From: an uncultured Rhodospirillaceae bacterium | Lineage (GTDB): Bacteria; Pseudomonadota; Alphaproteobacteria; SP197 | Length of the DNA: 33,663 bases | Direction of reading: 5' to 3' | Assembly: GCA_937880925.1 (NCBI GenBank) | Contig: CALGGB010000273.1 | Span: 1-33,663, forward strand | Part shown: positions 7,936-17,031 of the stretch, one piece after another | How the letters are laid out: each line of letters opens with the position of its first letter | Position numbering within the stretch: the stretch's first letter is position 1 | Program-made: the position numbers and the translations under genes | The notes under the pieces: model-generated | The model's input: the letters and a program-made list of their open reading frames with translations, nothing else | What the model was told of the DNA's origin: nothing | Databases searched by the model: none

Positions 7936-9717
7936 TCAGTCGTCGCCAAGGCCCGACTGCAGCTTGGCGCGGATCGCATCGATCAGTTCCTGATCGTCGC
8001 CCGCCAGGGACATGGCGCGCTGCCACTGCACACGCGCCTCGTTGCGCCGGCCGACCTGCCAATAGGCATCGCCAAGGTGGTCGTTGACCACGGGATCGCC
8101 GGGTTCGTACTCGACCGCCATTTCGAGCTGGGCCGCAGCCTCCTCATACCGGCCCATGCGGTAATAGGCCCAGCCCAGGCTGTCGATGATGAAGCCATCG
8201 GTCGGGCGCTGGGCGACAGCCTGTTCGATCATCGCCAGGGCTTCCTCCATGTGGATGCCCATGTCGACCCAGGTGTAGCCCAGATAGTTCAGCACGAAGG
8301 GGTGGCCGGGCTGGATTTCCAGTGCGCGCAGCAGGTCGGCCTCGGCGCGCTCCCAGTTGCCAGAGCGCTCCAGCGCGATGCCGCGGACATAGTGCAGCTT
8401 CCAGTCGTCAACGGCGGCATCGCCCTCGCGCGCATAGGCGTCGTCATAGGCAGCCACCGCCTCGTCCCAGCGTTCGTTCACGCGCAGGATATCGCCCAGC
8501 ACGATCAGGGCATCGGCCCGGTCCGGGCGTTCCTGCTCCATCTGGCGCAGCAGGGCGATCGCCTTGTCGCCGGCACCGCTGTCATCCAGGTTGATCGCTG
8601 TGCGCAGCCGCCCGGTCCAGGACAGCGGCGACTTGGCGCTGATCCGGCGATAGGCTGCGATGGCATCGGCGTGACGGCCTTCCAGCTCCAGCACGTCGCC
8701 GATCAACAGGTGCACCACATCGCTGTCGGGCGCGAGATAGGCCGCGAGCTGGGCATAGGCGAGCGCGGTCTCGGGGCTGCCGCCCTGCTGGGCGGCGCCG
8801 GCAACGGCGAACAGGGCCTCGGCCGCACCCTCCTCTGGCGTGTCCAGGCGGCGCACGTCGCCGGGCGCCTCAAGCTGCTCAATGGCGCCTTCCAGCCAAA
8901 GGGAATTGGGATTGGCGAGCAGGAAGTCCTCATAGACCTCACGCGCGTCGGCGCTCTTGCCGCGGTTCTCCAGGAAACTGCCATAGGCCAGCACGACGCG
9001 GTAAGACCCGCCGTCCTGGGCGGTGAGCGCAACACGGAAGGCGGCATCGGCCGCCGTGGGGTTTCCGGCCAGATCCTCGATCAGGGCGACGTGGTAGGCG
9101 CGCAGGGCATCGAAACCATCGCCCAGGTCGTAGGGTCCGATGGCTGCGACCGCGCCCTCGAGATCGCCCTCGGCGACCGCGATCCAGGCCTCGAAAAGCG
9201 GCACAAGGGCAAGGCCGTAGCCCGACAGCGGCAGGTAGCCGATCGCCTCGTAGGCGGCTTGCGCATCCCCGCGATCCAGGGCGTCGACCGCCAGGGTAAG
9301 CGGCGAAAGCTGCTCGGCCTGTTCGCCCACCACCAGCTTGCGCGCCAGCGGCAGCGCCTCAGGCACACGCCCGGCCGAGACCAGGGCGAAATGGGCCTGG
9401 CGGATGAGGTCCTTGTTGTCGGGATCATCGGCCAGAGAGATCATCAGGTAGTCGGCGGCGGCGACCATGTCACGGTCGACGAAGGCGGCCTGGGCGGCAA
9501 GATAGGCACCAGAGGCCGTGGTCTCCAGCGGCAGGACATGGCCCTGGGACGGCGCGAAATCGACCGCATCGTCATCGACCTGGGCGATCACGGCATGGCC
9601 GGTATCCTCGGCACGGGCAAGCTGCTCGCCGGTCCGGCAACCGGCCAGCGTGATCACTCCGGCCACCGTGGCGGCCAGAACCAGCCCCGCACGTTGCAAC
9701 TGCGCGCGCAACTCCAC
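7936..9717 (-). CDS. TPR-repeat lipoprotein, envelope-associated
   Basis: A protein of about 593 residues with a lipoprotein signal (hydrophobic AGLVLAATVAGVI, lipobox LAGC) followed almost entirely by helical tetratricopeptide repeats. The last third has clear TPR consensus (for example ALAMIEQAVAQRPTDGFI and a following LGWAYYRMGRYEEAAAQ). It should be anchored in the periplasmic leaflet of a membrane and act as a scaffold; partners are unknown. I chose GTG 9717 because AGGAG (9729-9725) lies exactly 7 bases upstream. The longer ATG at 9732 has no ribosome binding site and would begin only about 9 bases after the predicted transcript start. ispE follows within 16 bases. Confidence 0.88.
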   Translation of the reverse strand: MELRAQLQRAGLVLAATVAGVITLAGCRTGEQLARAEDTGHAVIAQVDDDAVDFAPSQGHVLPLETTASGAYLAAQAAFVDRDMVAAADYLMISLADDPDNKDLIRQAHFALVSAGRVPEALPLARKLVVGEQAEQLSPLTLAVDALDRGDAQAAYEAIGYLPLSGYGLALVPLFEAWIAVAEGDLEGAVAAIGPYDLGDGFDALRAYHVALIEDLAGNPTAADAAFRVALTAQDGGSYRVVLAYGSFLENRGKSADAREVYEDFLLANPNSLWLEGAIEQLEAPGDVRRLDTPEEGAAEALFAVAGAAQQGGSPETALAYAQLAAYLAPDSDVVHLLIGDVLELEGRHADAIAAYRRISAKSPLSWTGRLRTAINLDDSGAGDKAIALLRQMEQERPDRADALIVLGDILRVNERWDEAVAAYDDAYAREGDAAVDDWKLHYVRGIALERSGNWERAEADLLRALEIQPGHPFVLNYLGYTWVDMGIHMEEALAMIEQAVAQRPTDGFIIDSLGWAYYRMGRYEEAAAQLEMAVEYEPGDPVVNDHLGDAYWQVGRRNEARVQWQRAMSLAGDDQELIDAIRAKLQSGLGDD

Positions 9718-9747
9718 CCCAACACTCCTCATTGCTGCAGAACGGCA

Positions 9748-9776
9748 ATCCTAGTCGAGGTGACCGCGCGGCACAA
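9748..9776 (-). promoter_or_regulatory. Candidate sigma-70 promoter of the TPR-ispE transcript
   Basis: Reading leftward, TTGTGC (9776-9771), a 17-base spacer and TAGGAT (9753-9748). The predicted transcript start near 9741 places AGGAG and the GTG start immediately downstream. Match is moderate, so this is inference from spacing and position. Confidence 0.45.
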
Positions 9777-9839
9777 AGACCAGCCTGTCACAAGGGCGTG
9801 CGTCGGCCAAAGCGCGCCTGGCCGGAGAAACCGGATCAC

Positions 9840-9864
9840 GGCCCATGTCACAACACCATGGGCC
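9840..9864 (-). terminator. Perfect hairpin downstream of the haem monooxygenase gene
   Basis: GGCCCATG (9840-9847) and CATGGGCC (9857-9864) form a perfect 8-bp stem with a 9-base loop, about 10 bases past the stop of the leftward monooxygenase gene. A T-containing stretch (GGTTTCTCC) follows farther along the transcript. It is probably the terminator, insulating the TPR promoter. Confidence 0.55.
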
Positions 9865-9873
9865 GGTCAGGCC

Positions 9874-10185
9874 CTAGTTCATCTCGAGCACCACGTCGAA
9901 GCCTTCGAACTGCGGGCCGCCCAGATACATGCCCTTGGTCTGGCCGGCGTCCTTGTGGGCCTGGCGGAAGGCATCCGAGCGGGTCCAGTCCTCGAAGGCG
10001 GCACGGTCGCGCCAGATCGTGTGGCTGGCGTAAAGCACGTGGTCGTCGGCTTCGGGACCCTTGAGCAGATGGAACTCGGTGAAGCCGGGCACGTCCTTCA
10101 GTCGGCTGTCGCGGCCACGCCAGACCTCCTCGAAGGCCTTTTCCTGACCCTTGACGATGCGGAAACGATTCATGGCGATGAACAT
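9874..10185 (-). CDS. IsdG/HmoA-like haem-degrading monooxygenase (ABM fold)
   Basis: A 103-residue protein of the antibiotic-biosynthesis-monooxygenase (dimeric alpha/beta barrel) fold. It carries the three residues that define the IsdG haem-degrading branch at matching positions: N6 in MFIAMNRF, W67 in FEDWTRS and H77 in FRQAHKD (N7, W67 and H77 in S. aureus IsdG). These bind haem and drive its ruffling-based oxidative opening, releasing iron. It would act in the cytoplasm on imported or recycled haem. It is a single-gene unit with its own promoter, an iron-regulator-like palindrome upstream and a hairpin downstream. No haem transporter gene is in the window. Family membership is firm; activity on haem is inferred from the triad and operator. 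Confidence 0.85.
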   Translation of the reverse strand: MFIAMNRFRIVKGQEKAFEEVWRGRDSRLKDVPGFTEFHLLKGPEADDHVLYASHTIWRDRAAFEDWTRSDAFRQAHKDAGQTKGMYLGGPQFEGFDVVLEMN

Positions 10186-10244
10186 GCGGGCTCCTCTTCT
10201 GCCGCCGCCGCGGCGTTACGTTGGGGAGCGCAGACTAACGTCGC

Positions 10245-10275
10245 ATTATATCTGCGAATAGTTCTTATTTGCAGA
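10245..10275 (-). promoter_or_regulatory. Promoter with Fur/Mur-like palindrome before the haem monooxygenase gene
   Basis: Leftward, a perfect TATAAT -10 element lies at 10250-10245. Directly upstream is an inverted repeat, TCTGCGAATA (10251-10260), five bases, TATTTGCAGA (10266-10275), matching at 9 of 10 pairs. It covers the spacer and -35 zone, so a bound protein would block RNA polymerase. The TGCnAAT...ATTTGCA pattern resembles Fur/Mur-type sites of alphaproteobacteria. The palindrome is read directly; the identity of the regulator is inference. The gene starts 60 bases downstream. Confidence 0.6.
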
Positions 10276-10292
10276 AAAGGGGAGCCAGCCCG

Positions 10293-11936
10293 TCACATGT
10301 TGGGATAGTTCGGCCCGCCGCCGCCCTCGGGCGTCACCCAGACGATGTTCTGGGTGGGATCCTTGATGTCGCAGGTCTTGCAGTGGACGCAGTTCTGCGC
10401 GTTGATCTGCAGGCGCGGCTTGCCCTCGTCCTGTCCGACAATCTCGTAGACGCCGGCCGGGCAGTAGCGCTGCTCGGGCGCGTCGTACTTGGCGAGGTTC
10501 ACGTCGATCGGCACGCTGGCGTCCTTCAGCGTCAGATGCGCGGGCTGGTTTTCCTCGTGATTGGTGTTGGAGAGGAAGACCGAGCTGTTGCGGTCGAAGG
10601 TCAGCACGCCATCGGGCTTGGGATAGTCGATCGGCTTGCACTGGTCCTTGGTCTTGAGCGCGCTGTGGTCGGCCTTGTGGTGGAAGGTCCAGGGCGCGCG
10701 GCCGCGCAGCAGGACGGTGTCGATCGCCGAATAGAGCAGGCCCGCCCAGAAGCCCTTGTGGAAGGACGGGCGGATGTTGCGGACCTTGTAGAGCTCCTCC
10801 CAGACCCAGCTCGCCTTGAGCTTCTCGGGGTATGCGGTGAGCTCGGCGCTGGCCGGGCTTTCCTCGCCCAGCCAGTCGACCACCGCCTCGGCGGCCAGCA
10901 TGCCGGTCTTCATGGCGGTGTGGCTGCCCTTGATCTTGGGCACGTTGACGAAACCGGCCGAGCAGCCGATCAGCGCGCCGCCGGGGAAGGTGAGCTTGGG
11001 GATCGCCTGGAAGCCGCCCTCGTTGATCGCGCGGGCGCCATAGGAGATGCGCTTGCCGCCCTTGAAGAACTTCGCGATCTCGGGATGCGTCTTGAAGCGC
11101 TGGAACTCATGGAAGGGCGAGAGATAGGGGTTCTCGTAGTCGAGGCCGACGACGAAGCCCACGGCCACCTGGTTGCCCTCGATATGATAGAGGAACGAGC
11201 CGCCATAGGTGCTGGTATCCATCGGCCAGCCGGTGGTGTGGATGATCAGGCCGGGCTTGTGCAGCGCGGGATCGATCTCCCACAGCTCCTTGATGCCAAT
11301 GCCGTAGGTCTGGGGATCGACGCCCTCGCGCAGGCCGTAATGGGCCATGAGCTGCTTGGAAAGGTGACCGCGGCAGCCCTCGGCAAACAGGGTCTGCCTG
11401 GCCAGAAGCTCCATGCCGGGCTGGTAGTTGCCGGTCTTCTCGCCGTCCTTGCCGATGCCCATGTCGCCGGTGGCGACACCGCGCACCGCACCGTTCTCAT
11501 CGAACAGCACCTCGGCGGCGGCAAAACCGGGGAAGACATCGACGCCGGCCGCCTCGGCCTGCTCGCCCAGCCAGCGGCAGACATTGCCCAGGCTGACGAT
11601 GTAGTTGCCGTGGTTGTTCATCTGCGGCGGCGTCGGCATGCGAATGGCATTGGATTGGGTGAGGAACAGGAAGCGATCCTCCACCGCGGGCGTGTTGAGC
11701 GGGGCGCCCTTTTCCTTCCAGTCGGGAATCAGCTCGTTGAGCGCGCGCGGCTCGAACACGGCACCCGACATGATATGGGCGCCGACCTCGGAACCCTTTT
11801 CGAGCACGCAGACGCTGATCTCGCGTCCCTGCTCGGCGCCAAGCTGGCGCAGGCGGATCGCCGCGGCCAGACCGGCCGGTCCGCCACCCACGATCACGAC
11901 GTCGAATTCCATGCTCTCGCGTTCGACTTCGGCCAT
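10293..11936 (-). CDS. Electron transfer flavoprotein-ubiquinone oxidoreductase (ETF-QO)
   Basis: ETF-QO takes electrons from reduced ETF (fed by acyl-CoA and N-methyl dehydrogenases) and reduces ubiquinone at the cytoplasmic membrane. The 547-residue length is normal for bacteria. The FAD-binding motif [13 protein letters not shown] follows within 15 residues of the start. The central domain has the quinone/FAD region with [20 protein letters not shown]. The C-terminal ferredoxin domain carries the 4Fe-4S cysteines in RYCPAG and [14 protein letters not shown] chose ATG 11936 because GGGAG lies 8 bases upstream; the frame stays open 18 codons further. It is divergent from the uracil-DNA glycosylase gene. 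No etfAB genes are present here. Confidence 0.95.
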   Translation of the reverse strand: MAEVERESMEFDVVIVGGGPAGLAAAIRLRQLGAEQGREISVCVLEKGSEVGAHIMSGAVFEPRALNELIPDWKEKGAPLNTPAVEDRFLFLTQSNAIRMPTPPQMNNHGNYIVSLGNVCRWLGEQAEAAGVDVFPGFAAAEVLFDENGAVRGVATGDMGIGKDGEKTGNYQPGMELLARQTLFAEGCRGHLSKQLMAHYGLREGVDPQTYGIGIKELWEIDPALHKPGLIIHTTGWPMDTSTYGGSFLYHIEGNQVAVGFVVGLDYENPYLSPFHEFQRFKTHPEIAKFFKGGKRISYGARAINEGGFQAIPKLTFPGGALIGCSAGFVNVPKIKGSHTAMKTGMLAAEAVVDWLGEESPASAELTAYPEKLKASWVWEELYKVRNIRPSFHKGFWAGLLYSAIDTVLLRGRAPWTFHHKADHSALKTKDQCKPIDYPKPDGVLTFDRNSSVFLSNTNHEENQPAHLTLKDASVPIDVNLAKYDAPEQRYCPAGVYEIVGQDEGKPRLQINAQNCVHCKTCDIKDPTQNIVWVTPEGGGGPNYPNM

Positions 11937-12058
11937 TTCAACCGCTCCCAGACCCGTTTTGGTGTGCTGGGCCCCTCTTAGCCGAGCCATGGGCCGGTTA
12001 CAATTACCGCCCGAAGCGGATTCACGCTGCGCAAGCGATCTGCATTAGGCTCGGGCCC

Positions 12059-12895
12059 ATGATGAACGACCGCGCGGCCCTGGTGGCCCTTCTGGAATGG
12101 TATGCCGACATCGGCGTCGACGAGACCGTCGCGCCCGAGCCGGTCGACCGTTTCGCTGCCGCTGAGGCCCCGGCCGCCATCCCGGAGGCGCCGAGACCGC
12201 GCACGCCGGTCGAACTGCCGCCCGGACCGCGCAATGCCCCGGCACACGCCAGTCCCGCGGCCGCCCTTGGTGAGGCGCGCCAGGCCGCGGCGGCGGCCGC
12301 CACGATCGAGGACCTGGTCGCCGCCATCGCCGCCTTCGAGGGCTGCGCCCTGAAACGCACGGCCACCACCACCTGCGTCTTCGACGGCAATCCGAAGGCA
12401 AGGGTCATGCTGATCGGCGAGGCGCCGGGCAAGGAGGAGGACCGCCAGGGCAAACCCTTCGTCGGTCCCGCCGGCCAGTTGCTCGACAAGATGCTGGGCG
12501 CCATCGGCCTCGACCGTCAGAGCGTCTACATCACCAACACCCTCTACTGGCGCCCGCCCGGCAACCGCACGCCCACACCCGAGGAGATCGCCACCTGCCT
12601 GCCCTTCCTGGAGCGCCAGGTGGAACTGATCGCGCCGGCCATGCTGGTCTATGTCGGCGGCAGCGCGGCCAAGGCCATGCTGGAAAAAAACGAGGGCATC
12701 ACGCGCCTGCGCGGCCGCTGGTTCAGCTTCGAACGCGAGGGGCGCGAGACGATCCCGGCCACCGCGATCTTCCATCCTGCCTTCCTGCTGCGTCAGCCCG
12801 CGCGCAAGAAGGAGACCTGGCGCGACCTGCTGGCGATTCGCGCCCGGCTGGACGCCATGGGCCTGGCGCCGGCGGCGACTCGCCCGGAATCCTGA
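12059..12895 (+). CDS. Family 4-type uracil-DNA glycosylase lacking two Fe-S ligands
   Basis: Removes uracil from DNA to start base-excision repair. The 278-residue product has an Ala/Pro-rich N-terminal stretch of about 75 residues, then the glycosylase domain: motif A GEAPGKEED (from G120), GKPFVGPAGQLLDKML, NRTPTPEE, and the late HPAFLLR motif. Canonical family 4 enzymes hold a 4Fe-4S cluster through four cysteines in the pattern C-x2-C and C-x15-C. Here C96 and C180 remain, but the partners are F93 and W164, so a standard cluster looks impossible. A second ATG directly follows the first. No strong ribosome binding site is visible. The gene diverges from ETF-QO. Family membership is firm; the state of the cluster is inferred from alignment by motif. 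Confidence 0.9.
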   Translation: MMNDRAALVALLEWYADIGVDETVAPEPVDRFAAAEAPAAIPEAPRPRTPVELPPGPRNAPAHASPAAALGEARQAAAAAATIEDLVAAIAAFEGCALKRTATTTCVFDGNPKARVMLIGEAPGKEEDRQGKPFVGPAGQLLDKMLGAIGLDRQSVYITNTLYWRPPGNRTPTPEEIATCLPFLERQVELIAPAMLVYVGGSAAKAMLEKNEGITRLRGRWFSFEREGRETIPATAIFHPAFLLRQPARKKETWRDLLAIRARLDAMGLAPAATRPES

Positions 12896-12911
12896 CAGCG
12901 GCCCGGTCAAG

Positions 12912-12940
12912 TTGTCGGCAGGGGGCCGATTGCCTATAAC
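12912..12940 (+). promoter_or_regulatory. Candidate promoter of the lytic transglycosylase gene
   Basis: TTGTCG (12912-12917), a 17-base spacer and TATAAC (12935-12940) give a good sigma-70 match 17 bases after the UDG stop. The transcript would start near 12947, 29 bases before the ATG, with GGAG at 12962-12965 as ribosome binding site. Confidence 0.55.
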
Positions 12941-12975
12941 CCCGCCCCTCGGGGGATGGACGGAGCGGCTTCCTG

Positions 12976-14919
12976 ATGACCGTCGGACGTGGAACCGGAT
13001 CGCGCCTCTGGCGTGCCGCGGCCCTTGGCTGCGTGCTGGCGCTTTGCTGGAGCGTCGCGCCCCGCGCGTCCGAGGACATGCCGCCGCTGCCTGCCGAACG
13101 GCCGGACCAGACCGCCGACGATCCTGATCGCGGCATTGAGGTCGCTGCAACCATCCCCGCCGAAATGCGGCCCGAGGATCCCGCCGCCGACGATGATCTG
13201 TTGCCCCTTCCCGAGGCGCGCCCGCAGGTGCCCATCGAGAGCCTCTACACCGTGCTCTCCCCGGAAGATGCGGAACGCTATGCGCGCATCTTCGCGGTTC
13301 AGGCCCATGCCGACTGGGGCACGGCCGACCGCCTGATCGCCCAGATCGACGATCCCATCCTGATGGGCCATGTCCTGGCCCAGCGTTATCTGCACCCCAC
13401 GGGCTGGCGCTCGTCATGGGCCGAACTGTCGGCCTGGATGGACAGCCACGCCGACCTGCCCGACGCGCCGCGCATCTACGCCCTGGCGCTCAAGCGCAGG
13501 CCCGAAGGCGCCAGCGGCCCGCGTGCGCCCCAGGACGGCACCTTCGACCGTTTCATCGGCGAGGTCGAACTGACCCCTGCGAACGTGCAGAATCAGGACT
13601 TCGACTGGTCGCATCTTGGATCAACACAGCGCAACCAGTTGCGCGACATCGTGCGCAATGTGCGCCGCGACATCCGCGCCGGGCGCAACCGCGAAGCCGC
13701 GCGCCGCCTTGCCGGCGGCGCCTTCCGCGAACTGGCCGACCCGCTGACCCAGGACCGCATGGCCGCCGAGGTCGCCCAGGGCTATTTCGTCGCCGGCGAG
13801 GACGAAGCCGCCCTGGCGCTGGCCCTGCCGGCAGTGGAACGCAGCGGCCCCGATGCTCCGCTGGCAGGATGGATCGCGGGCCTGGCTGCCTTCCGCCAGG
13901 GCGACTACGACGGCGCCCGCCGGGCCTTCGAGATTCTTGCCGCCGGACCGACGGACCGCGACCTGGTCATCGCAGGCGCCTACTGGGCGGCCCGGCTCAA
14001 CCTGCTCAATGGCCGACCGGAAAAGGTCCGGCCCTATCTGCAGGTCGCGGCGACCTATCCCTACAGCTTCTACGGCCTGCTCGCGCGCCGCGCCCTGGGC
14101 ACCTATCTCTCCTTCGATGAATCCCTGCCGCGCCTGAGCGACGACGAACGCATCAGCCTGGGCAATCTGCCGGAAGTGCGGCGCGCCATCGCGCTCGCCG
14201 AGGCCGGGCAGCAGCACCGCGCCGACGGCGAGTTCAACCGCGTCAGCGCCGGCAGCCAGCCTGCCCTGGCGCTGGCCCTGCTGCGCCTGTCGGGCGAACT
14301 GGGCCTGCCCGCGACGCAATACCGCCTGGGCGGCGAACTGCTGCGCGGTTATGCCGAACGCTACGACGCCGCGCTTTACCCCCTGCCGCCCTGGCAGCCG
14401 CGCGACGGCTTCGAGGTCGACCCTGCCCTGCTCTACGCCATCATGCGCCGCGAGTCGGGCTTCTATGCCTTCTCGCGCAGCGATGCCGGTGCGCGCGGAC
14501 CGATGCAGATCATGCCCGCCACGGCGGCCTACATCAGCGGCGACGACGGCTATCTGGGCGCCAAGCGCAATCTGCTCAACGATCCGCGCATCGCCCTGGG
14601 CCTGGCCCAGGACTATGTCGGCTACCTGCTTGCCAGCGAAAACATCCGCGGCAATCTCTTCTTCGTCCTGGCGGCCTACAATGCCGGGCCCGGCAATCTC
14701 CAGCGCTGGCTTTCCGTGGAGGGCTCGGCAGCCGATCCGCTGCTCTTCATCGAGAGCATTCCCTCGCGCGAAACCCGCTTCTTCGTCGAGCGGGTCATGG
14801 CAAACTACTGGATGTATCATCTGCGACTGGGTGCTGCGACGCCCACCCTCGACATGGTGGCCTCGGGCGCATGGCCCCTTTACCCCGATCAGGAGATCAC
14901 CAGCCTTGCCCGGAATTGA
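12976..14919 (+). CDS. Soluble lytic murein transglycosylase (Slt70-like)
   Basis: Cleaves the MurNAc-GlcNAc bond of peptidoglycan in the periplasm, forming 1,6-anhydro-MurNAc ends. The 647-residue protein has an N-terminal signal sequence (hydrophobic [15 protein letters not shown]), a proline-rich linker, a long helical superhelical region (about 80-450) and a C-terminal SLT domain. The catalytic glutamate is E493 in [17 protein letters not shown] and AYNAGPGNL are the following goose-lysozyme-like motifs. The size and domain order match Slt70. The last codons overlap the start of moaB by 14 bases. It should act in wall turnover and recycling; no dedicated secretion system is nearby. Confidence 0.94.
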   Translation: MTVGRGTGSRLWRAAALGCVLALCWSVAPRASEDMPPLPAERPDQTADDPDRGIEVAATIPAEMRPEDPAADDDLLPLPEARPQVPIESLYTVLSPEDAERYARIFAVQAHADWGTADRLIAQIDDPILMGHVLAQRYLHPTGWRSSWAELSAWMDSHADLPDAPRIYALALKRRPEGASGPRAPQDGTFDRFIGEVELTPANVQNQDFDWSHLGSTQRNQLRDIVRNVRRDIRAGRNREAARRLAGGAFRELADPLTQDRMAAEVAQGYFVAGEDEAALALALPAVERSGPDAPLAGWIAGLAAFRQGDYDGARRAFEILAAGPTDRDLVIAGAYWAARLNLLNGRPEKVRPYLQVAATYPYSFYGLLARRALGTYLSFDESLPRLSDDERISLGNLPEVRRAIALAEAGQQHRADGEFNRVSAGSQPALALALLRLSGELGLPATQYRLGGELLRGYAERYDAALYPLPPWQPRDGFEVDPALLYAIMRRESGFYAFSRSDAGARGPMQIMPATAAYISGDDGYLGAKRNLLNDPRIALGLAQDYVGYLLASENIRGNLFFVLAAYNAGPGNLQRWLSVEGSAADPLLFIESIPSRETRFFVERVMANYWMYHLRLGAATPTLDMVASGAWPLYPDQEITSLARN

Positions 14920-15457
14920 CGAGACCAAGCCTTTCCTTCCCGTCCAGATCGCCGTCCTGACCGTTTCCGACACCCGCACAGAGGCCGATGACCGCTCCGG
15001 CACCGTGCTGGTCGAGCGGCTCCAGGCGGCGGGCCACAAGCTCGCCGGGCGCCGGATCGTCGAGGACGACGCCGATGTCATCGAGGCCGCGCTGCGCGCC
15101 TGGATCGCCGACGGCGAGATCGACGTGGTGATCGCCACCGGCGGCACCGGCGTCACCGGCCGGGATGTCACGCCCGAAGCCTTCGAGCGGGTCTACGAGA
15201 AATTCATCCCGGGTTTCGGCGAACTGTTCCGCTGGCTCTCCTTTGCCAAGATCGGCACCTCCACCGTGCAGTCGCGGGCCACCGCGGGTGTTGCCGGGGG
15301 CACCTATCTCTTCGCCCTGCCCGGCTCGCCCGGCGCCTGCAAGGACGCCTGGGACGACATCCTGGTGCATCAGCTAGACTACCGCTTCGGTCCCTGCAAC
15401 TTCGTCGAGCTGATGCCGCGCCTGACCGAAACCGGCCGCGCCACCCCGCGCAAGTAG
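14906..15457 (+). CDS. moaB: Molybdenum cofactor biosynthesis protein B (MoaB-like)
   Basis: MoaB/MogA-fold proteins adenylylate molybdopterin before metal insertion. The 183-residue product has the pterin-binding signature [16 protein letters not shown] and a late LPGSPGAC motif, as in MoaB. The start is a TTG at 14906: no ATG or GTG lies at the right place, and AGGAG (14891-14895) lies 10 bases upstream, inside the end of the transglycosylase gene. The first residues would be [20 protein letters not shown], where the fold begins with the [11 protein letters not shown] strand. The 14-base overlap suggests translational coupling. No other molybdopterin gene is in the window. An ATT or later start cannot be excluded. 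Confidence 0.88.
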   Translation: MPGIDETKPFLPVQIAVLTVSDTRTEADDRSGTVLVERLQAAGHKLAGRRIVEDDADVIEAALRAWIADGEIDVVIATGGTGVTGRDVTPEAFERVYEKFIPGFGELFRWLSFAKIGTSTVQSRATAGVAGGTYLFALPGSPGACKDAWDDILVHQLDYRFGPCNFVELMPRLTETGRATPRK

Positions 15458-15465
15458 GCAGCGCC

Positions 15466-17031
15466 GTGGCAACCGCGATGACTTCCGCCGAGGCGGCGCG
15501 CACCGGCATGACCATCGCCCTGGTGGCGCGCGATGCGCCGGCGCGCCCCGCCCTGCTCTCGCCCCACGGCAACCGCGACTTCGCAACCTTCAACGCCCGC
15601 TGCAACGCCATCGCCCGCCTGCTGCGCCGTGCGGGCCTCAAGAGCGGCGATGCCATCGCACTGCTCGCAGGCAACCGGCCGGAGTTTGTCGAAGTCACCT
15701 TTGCAGCGATGCGCGCGGGCCTGCGCCTGACCCCGGTCAACTGGCACCTCAAGCCCGATGAGGTCGCCTATGTCGTGGACGATTGCGATGCACGGGTGCT
15801 GATTGCCCAGGCGCGTTTCGCCGATGCCGCGCTAGCCGCCCGTGCGGCTGCCCCCGCACTGGAGACCTGCCTGGCTTTCGACGGAGCGATCCCCGGCTTT
15901 GATGACCTGGAACGCTTCATCGCCGCCGAATCGGGGGACGACATCGAGGACCCGGAGCTGGGCAGCCGCATGCTCTACACCTCGGGCACCACGGGGCGGC
16001 CCAAGGGGGTGCGCTTCCTGGGCCACCGCAAGGTGCCGCTGATCCCGCCGATGACCGCCTCGGCGGGCTTCCGTCCAGACAGCGACCTCTTCCTCAATCC
16101 CAGCCCGCTCTATCACGCCGCCCCCATCGGCTTGAGCGTCTGGTGGCCGCTCAACCAGGGTATCGGCCTCTACATCATGGAGCGCTTCGACCCGGAAGAG
16201 ATGCTGGCGCTGATCGCGCGCCACCGCGTCACCCACAGCCATGTCGTGCCGGTCATGCTGCAGCGCATGCTGGACCTGCCCGAGGCGGTCCGTGCGGCCC
16301 ACGACATTTCCAGCCTGCGCTGGATGCTGCACGGCTCGGCACCCTGTTCGCGCGAGCTGAAGGACCGCGCCATCGCCTGGCTCGGCCCCATCCTGCACGA
16401 GTTCTTCGGCGGCACCGAAGGCGGCCTCGTCTTCTCCACACCTCAAGACTGGCAGAGCCATCCCGGCTGCACCGGCAGACCGGTGGAAGGCGTGGAGATC
16501 AGGATTCTCAACGAAGAGGGCGACGTATTGCCGGCGGGCGAGACGGGCCTCGTCTATCTGAAGCCGCCCGAGACGGACCGCTTCGTCTATCACAAGGCGC
16601 CCGAGAAGACGGAGGCCGGGCGGCGCGGCGAATTTTTCACCATGGGCGACATGGGTCGCCTCGACGAAGACGGTTACCTCTATCTGACCGGGCGCAGCGC
16701 CGACACGGTGATCTCCGGCGGGGTCAACATCTACCCCGCCGAGATTGATGCCGTGCTGAATGCGCATCCCGCCGTCAAGGAAGCCGCCTGCGTCGGCGTG
16801 CCGAGCGAACGCTGGGGCGAAGAGGTGAAGGCCATCGTCCAGCTCAACGACGGCTTTGCCGGCGACGAAGCGATGGCCGCAACGCTGGCCGCGCTGTGCC
16901 GCGACAGGATCGCCGACTACAAGTGCCCCAAGTCCTTCGATTTCGTCGATGAGATGCCCCGCTCAGCCGTCGGCAAGGTGCTGCGACGCGAACTGCGGGA
17001 CAGGTACTGGCCGGAGCAGGCCGCGACGTGA
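15466..17031 (+). CDS. Acyl-CoA synthetase / AMP-binding ligase
   Basis: Activates a carboxylic acid to its CoA thioester through an acyl-adenylate. The 521-residue protein has the ATP-binding P-loop YTSGTTGRPKG (171-181), the adenine-binding EFFGGTEGG motif, and LTGRSADTVISGGVNIYPAEID around the hinge. The C-terminal SAVGKVLRREL supplies the catalytic lysine. The pattern fits medium/long-chain or aromatic acid ligases; the substrate is unknown. The start is taken as GTG 15466, eight bases after moaB; an ATG at 15478 is also possible because the ribosome binding site is weak. Its stop overlaps the start of the following dioxygenase gene as GTGA, tying the two in translation. Confidence 0.92.
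   Translation: MATAMTSAEAARTGMTIALVARDAPARPALLSPHGNRDFATFNARCNAIARLLRRAGLKSGDAIALLAGNRPEFVEVTFAAMRAGLRLTPVNWHLKPDEVAYVVDDCDARVLIAQARFADAALAARAAAPALETCLAFDGAIPGFDDLERFIAAESGDDIEDPELGSRMLYTSGTTGRPKGVRFLGHRKVPLIPPMTASAGFRPDSDLFLNPSPLYHAAPIGLSVWWPLNQGIGLYIMERFDPEEMLALIARHRVTHSHVVPVMLQRMLDLPEAVRAAHDISSLRWMLHGSAPCSRELKDRAIAWLGPILHEFFGGTEGGLVFSTPQDWQSHPGCTGRPVEGVEIRILNEEGDVLPAGETGLVYLKPPETDRFVYHKAPEKTEAGRRGEFFTMGDMGRLDEDGYLYLTGRSADTVISGGVNIYPAEIDAVLNAHPAVKEAACVGVPSERWGEEVKAIVQLNDGFAGDEAMAATLAALCRDRIADYKCPKSFDFVDEMPRSAVGKVLRRELRDRYWPEQAAT

Noticed and set aside
7897-10308. An 800-codon open frame on the plus strand
   Set aside because: Antisense to the TPR lipoprotein and haem monooxygenase genes; no recognisable domain and no ribosome binding site.
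10269-11981. A 570-codon plus-strand frame over ETF-QO
   Set aside because: ETF-QO on the minus strand has complete FAD and 4Fe-4S motifs. The opposite frame is a GC-driven shadow.
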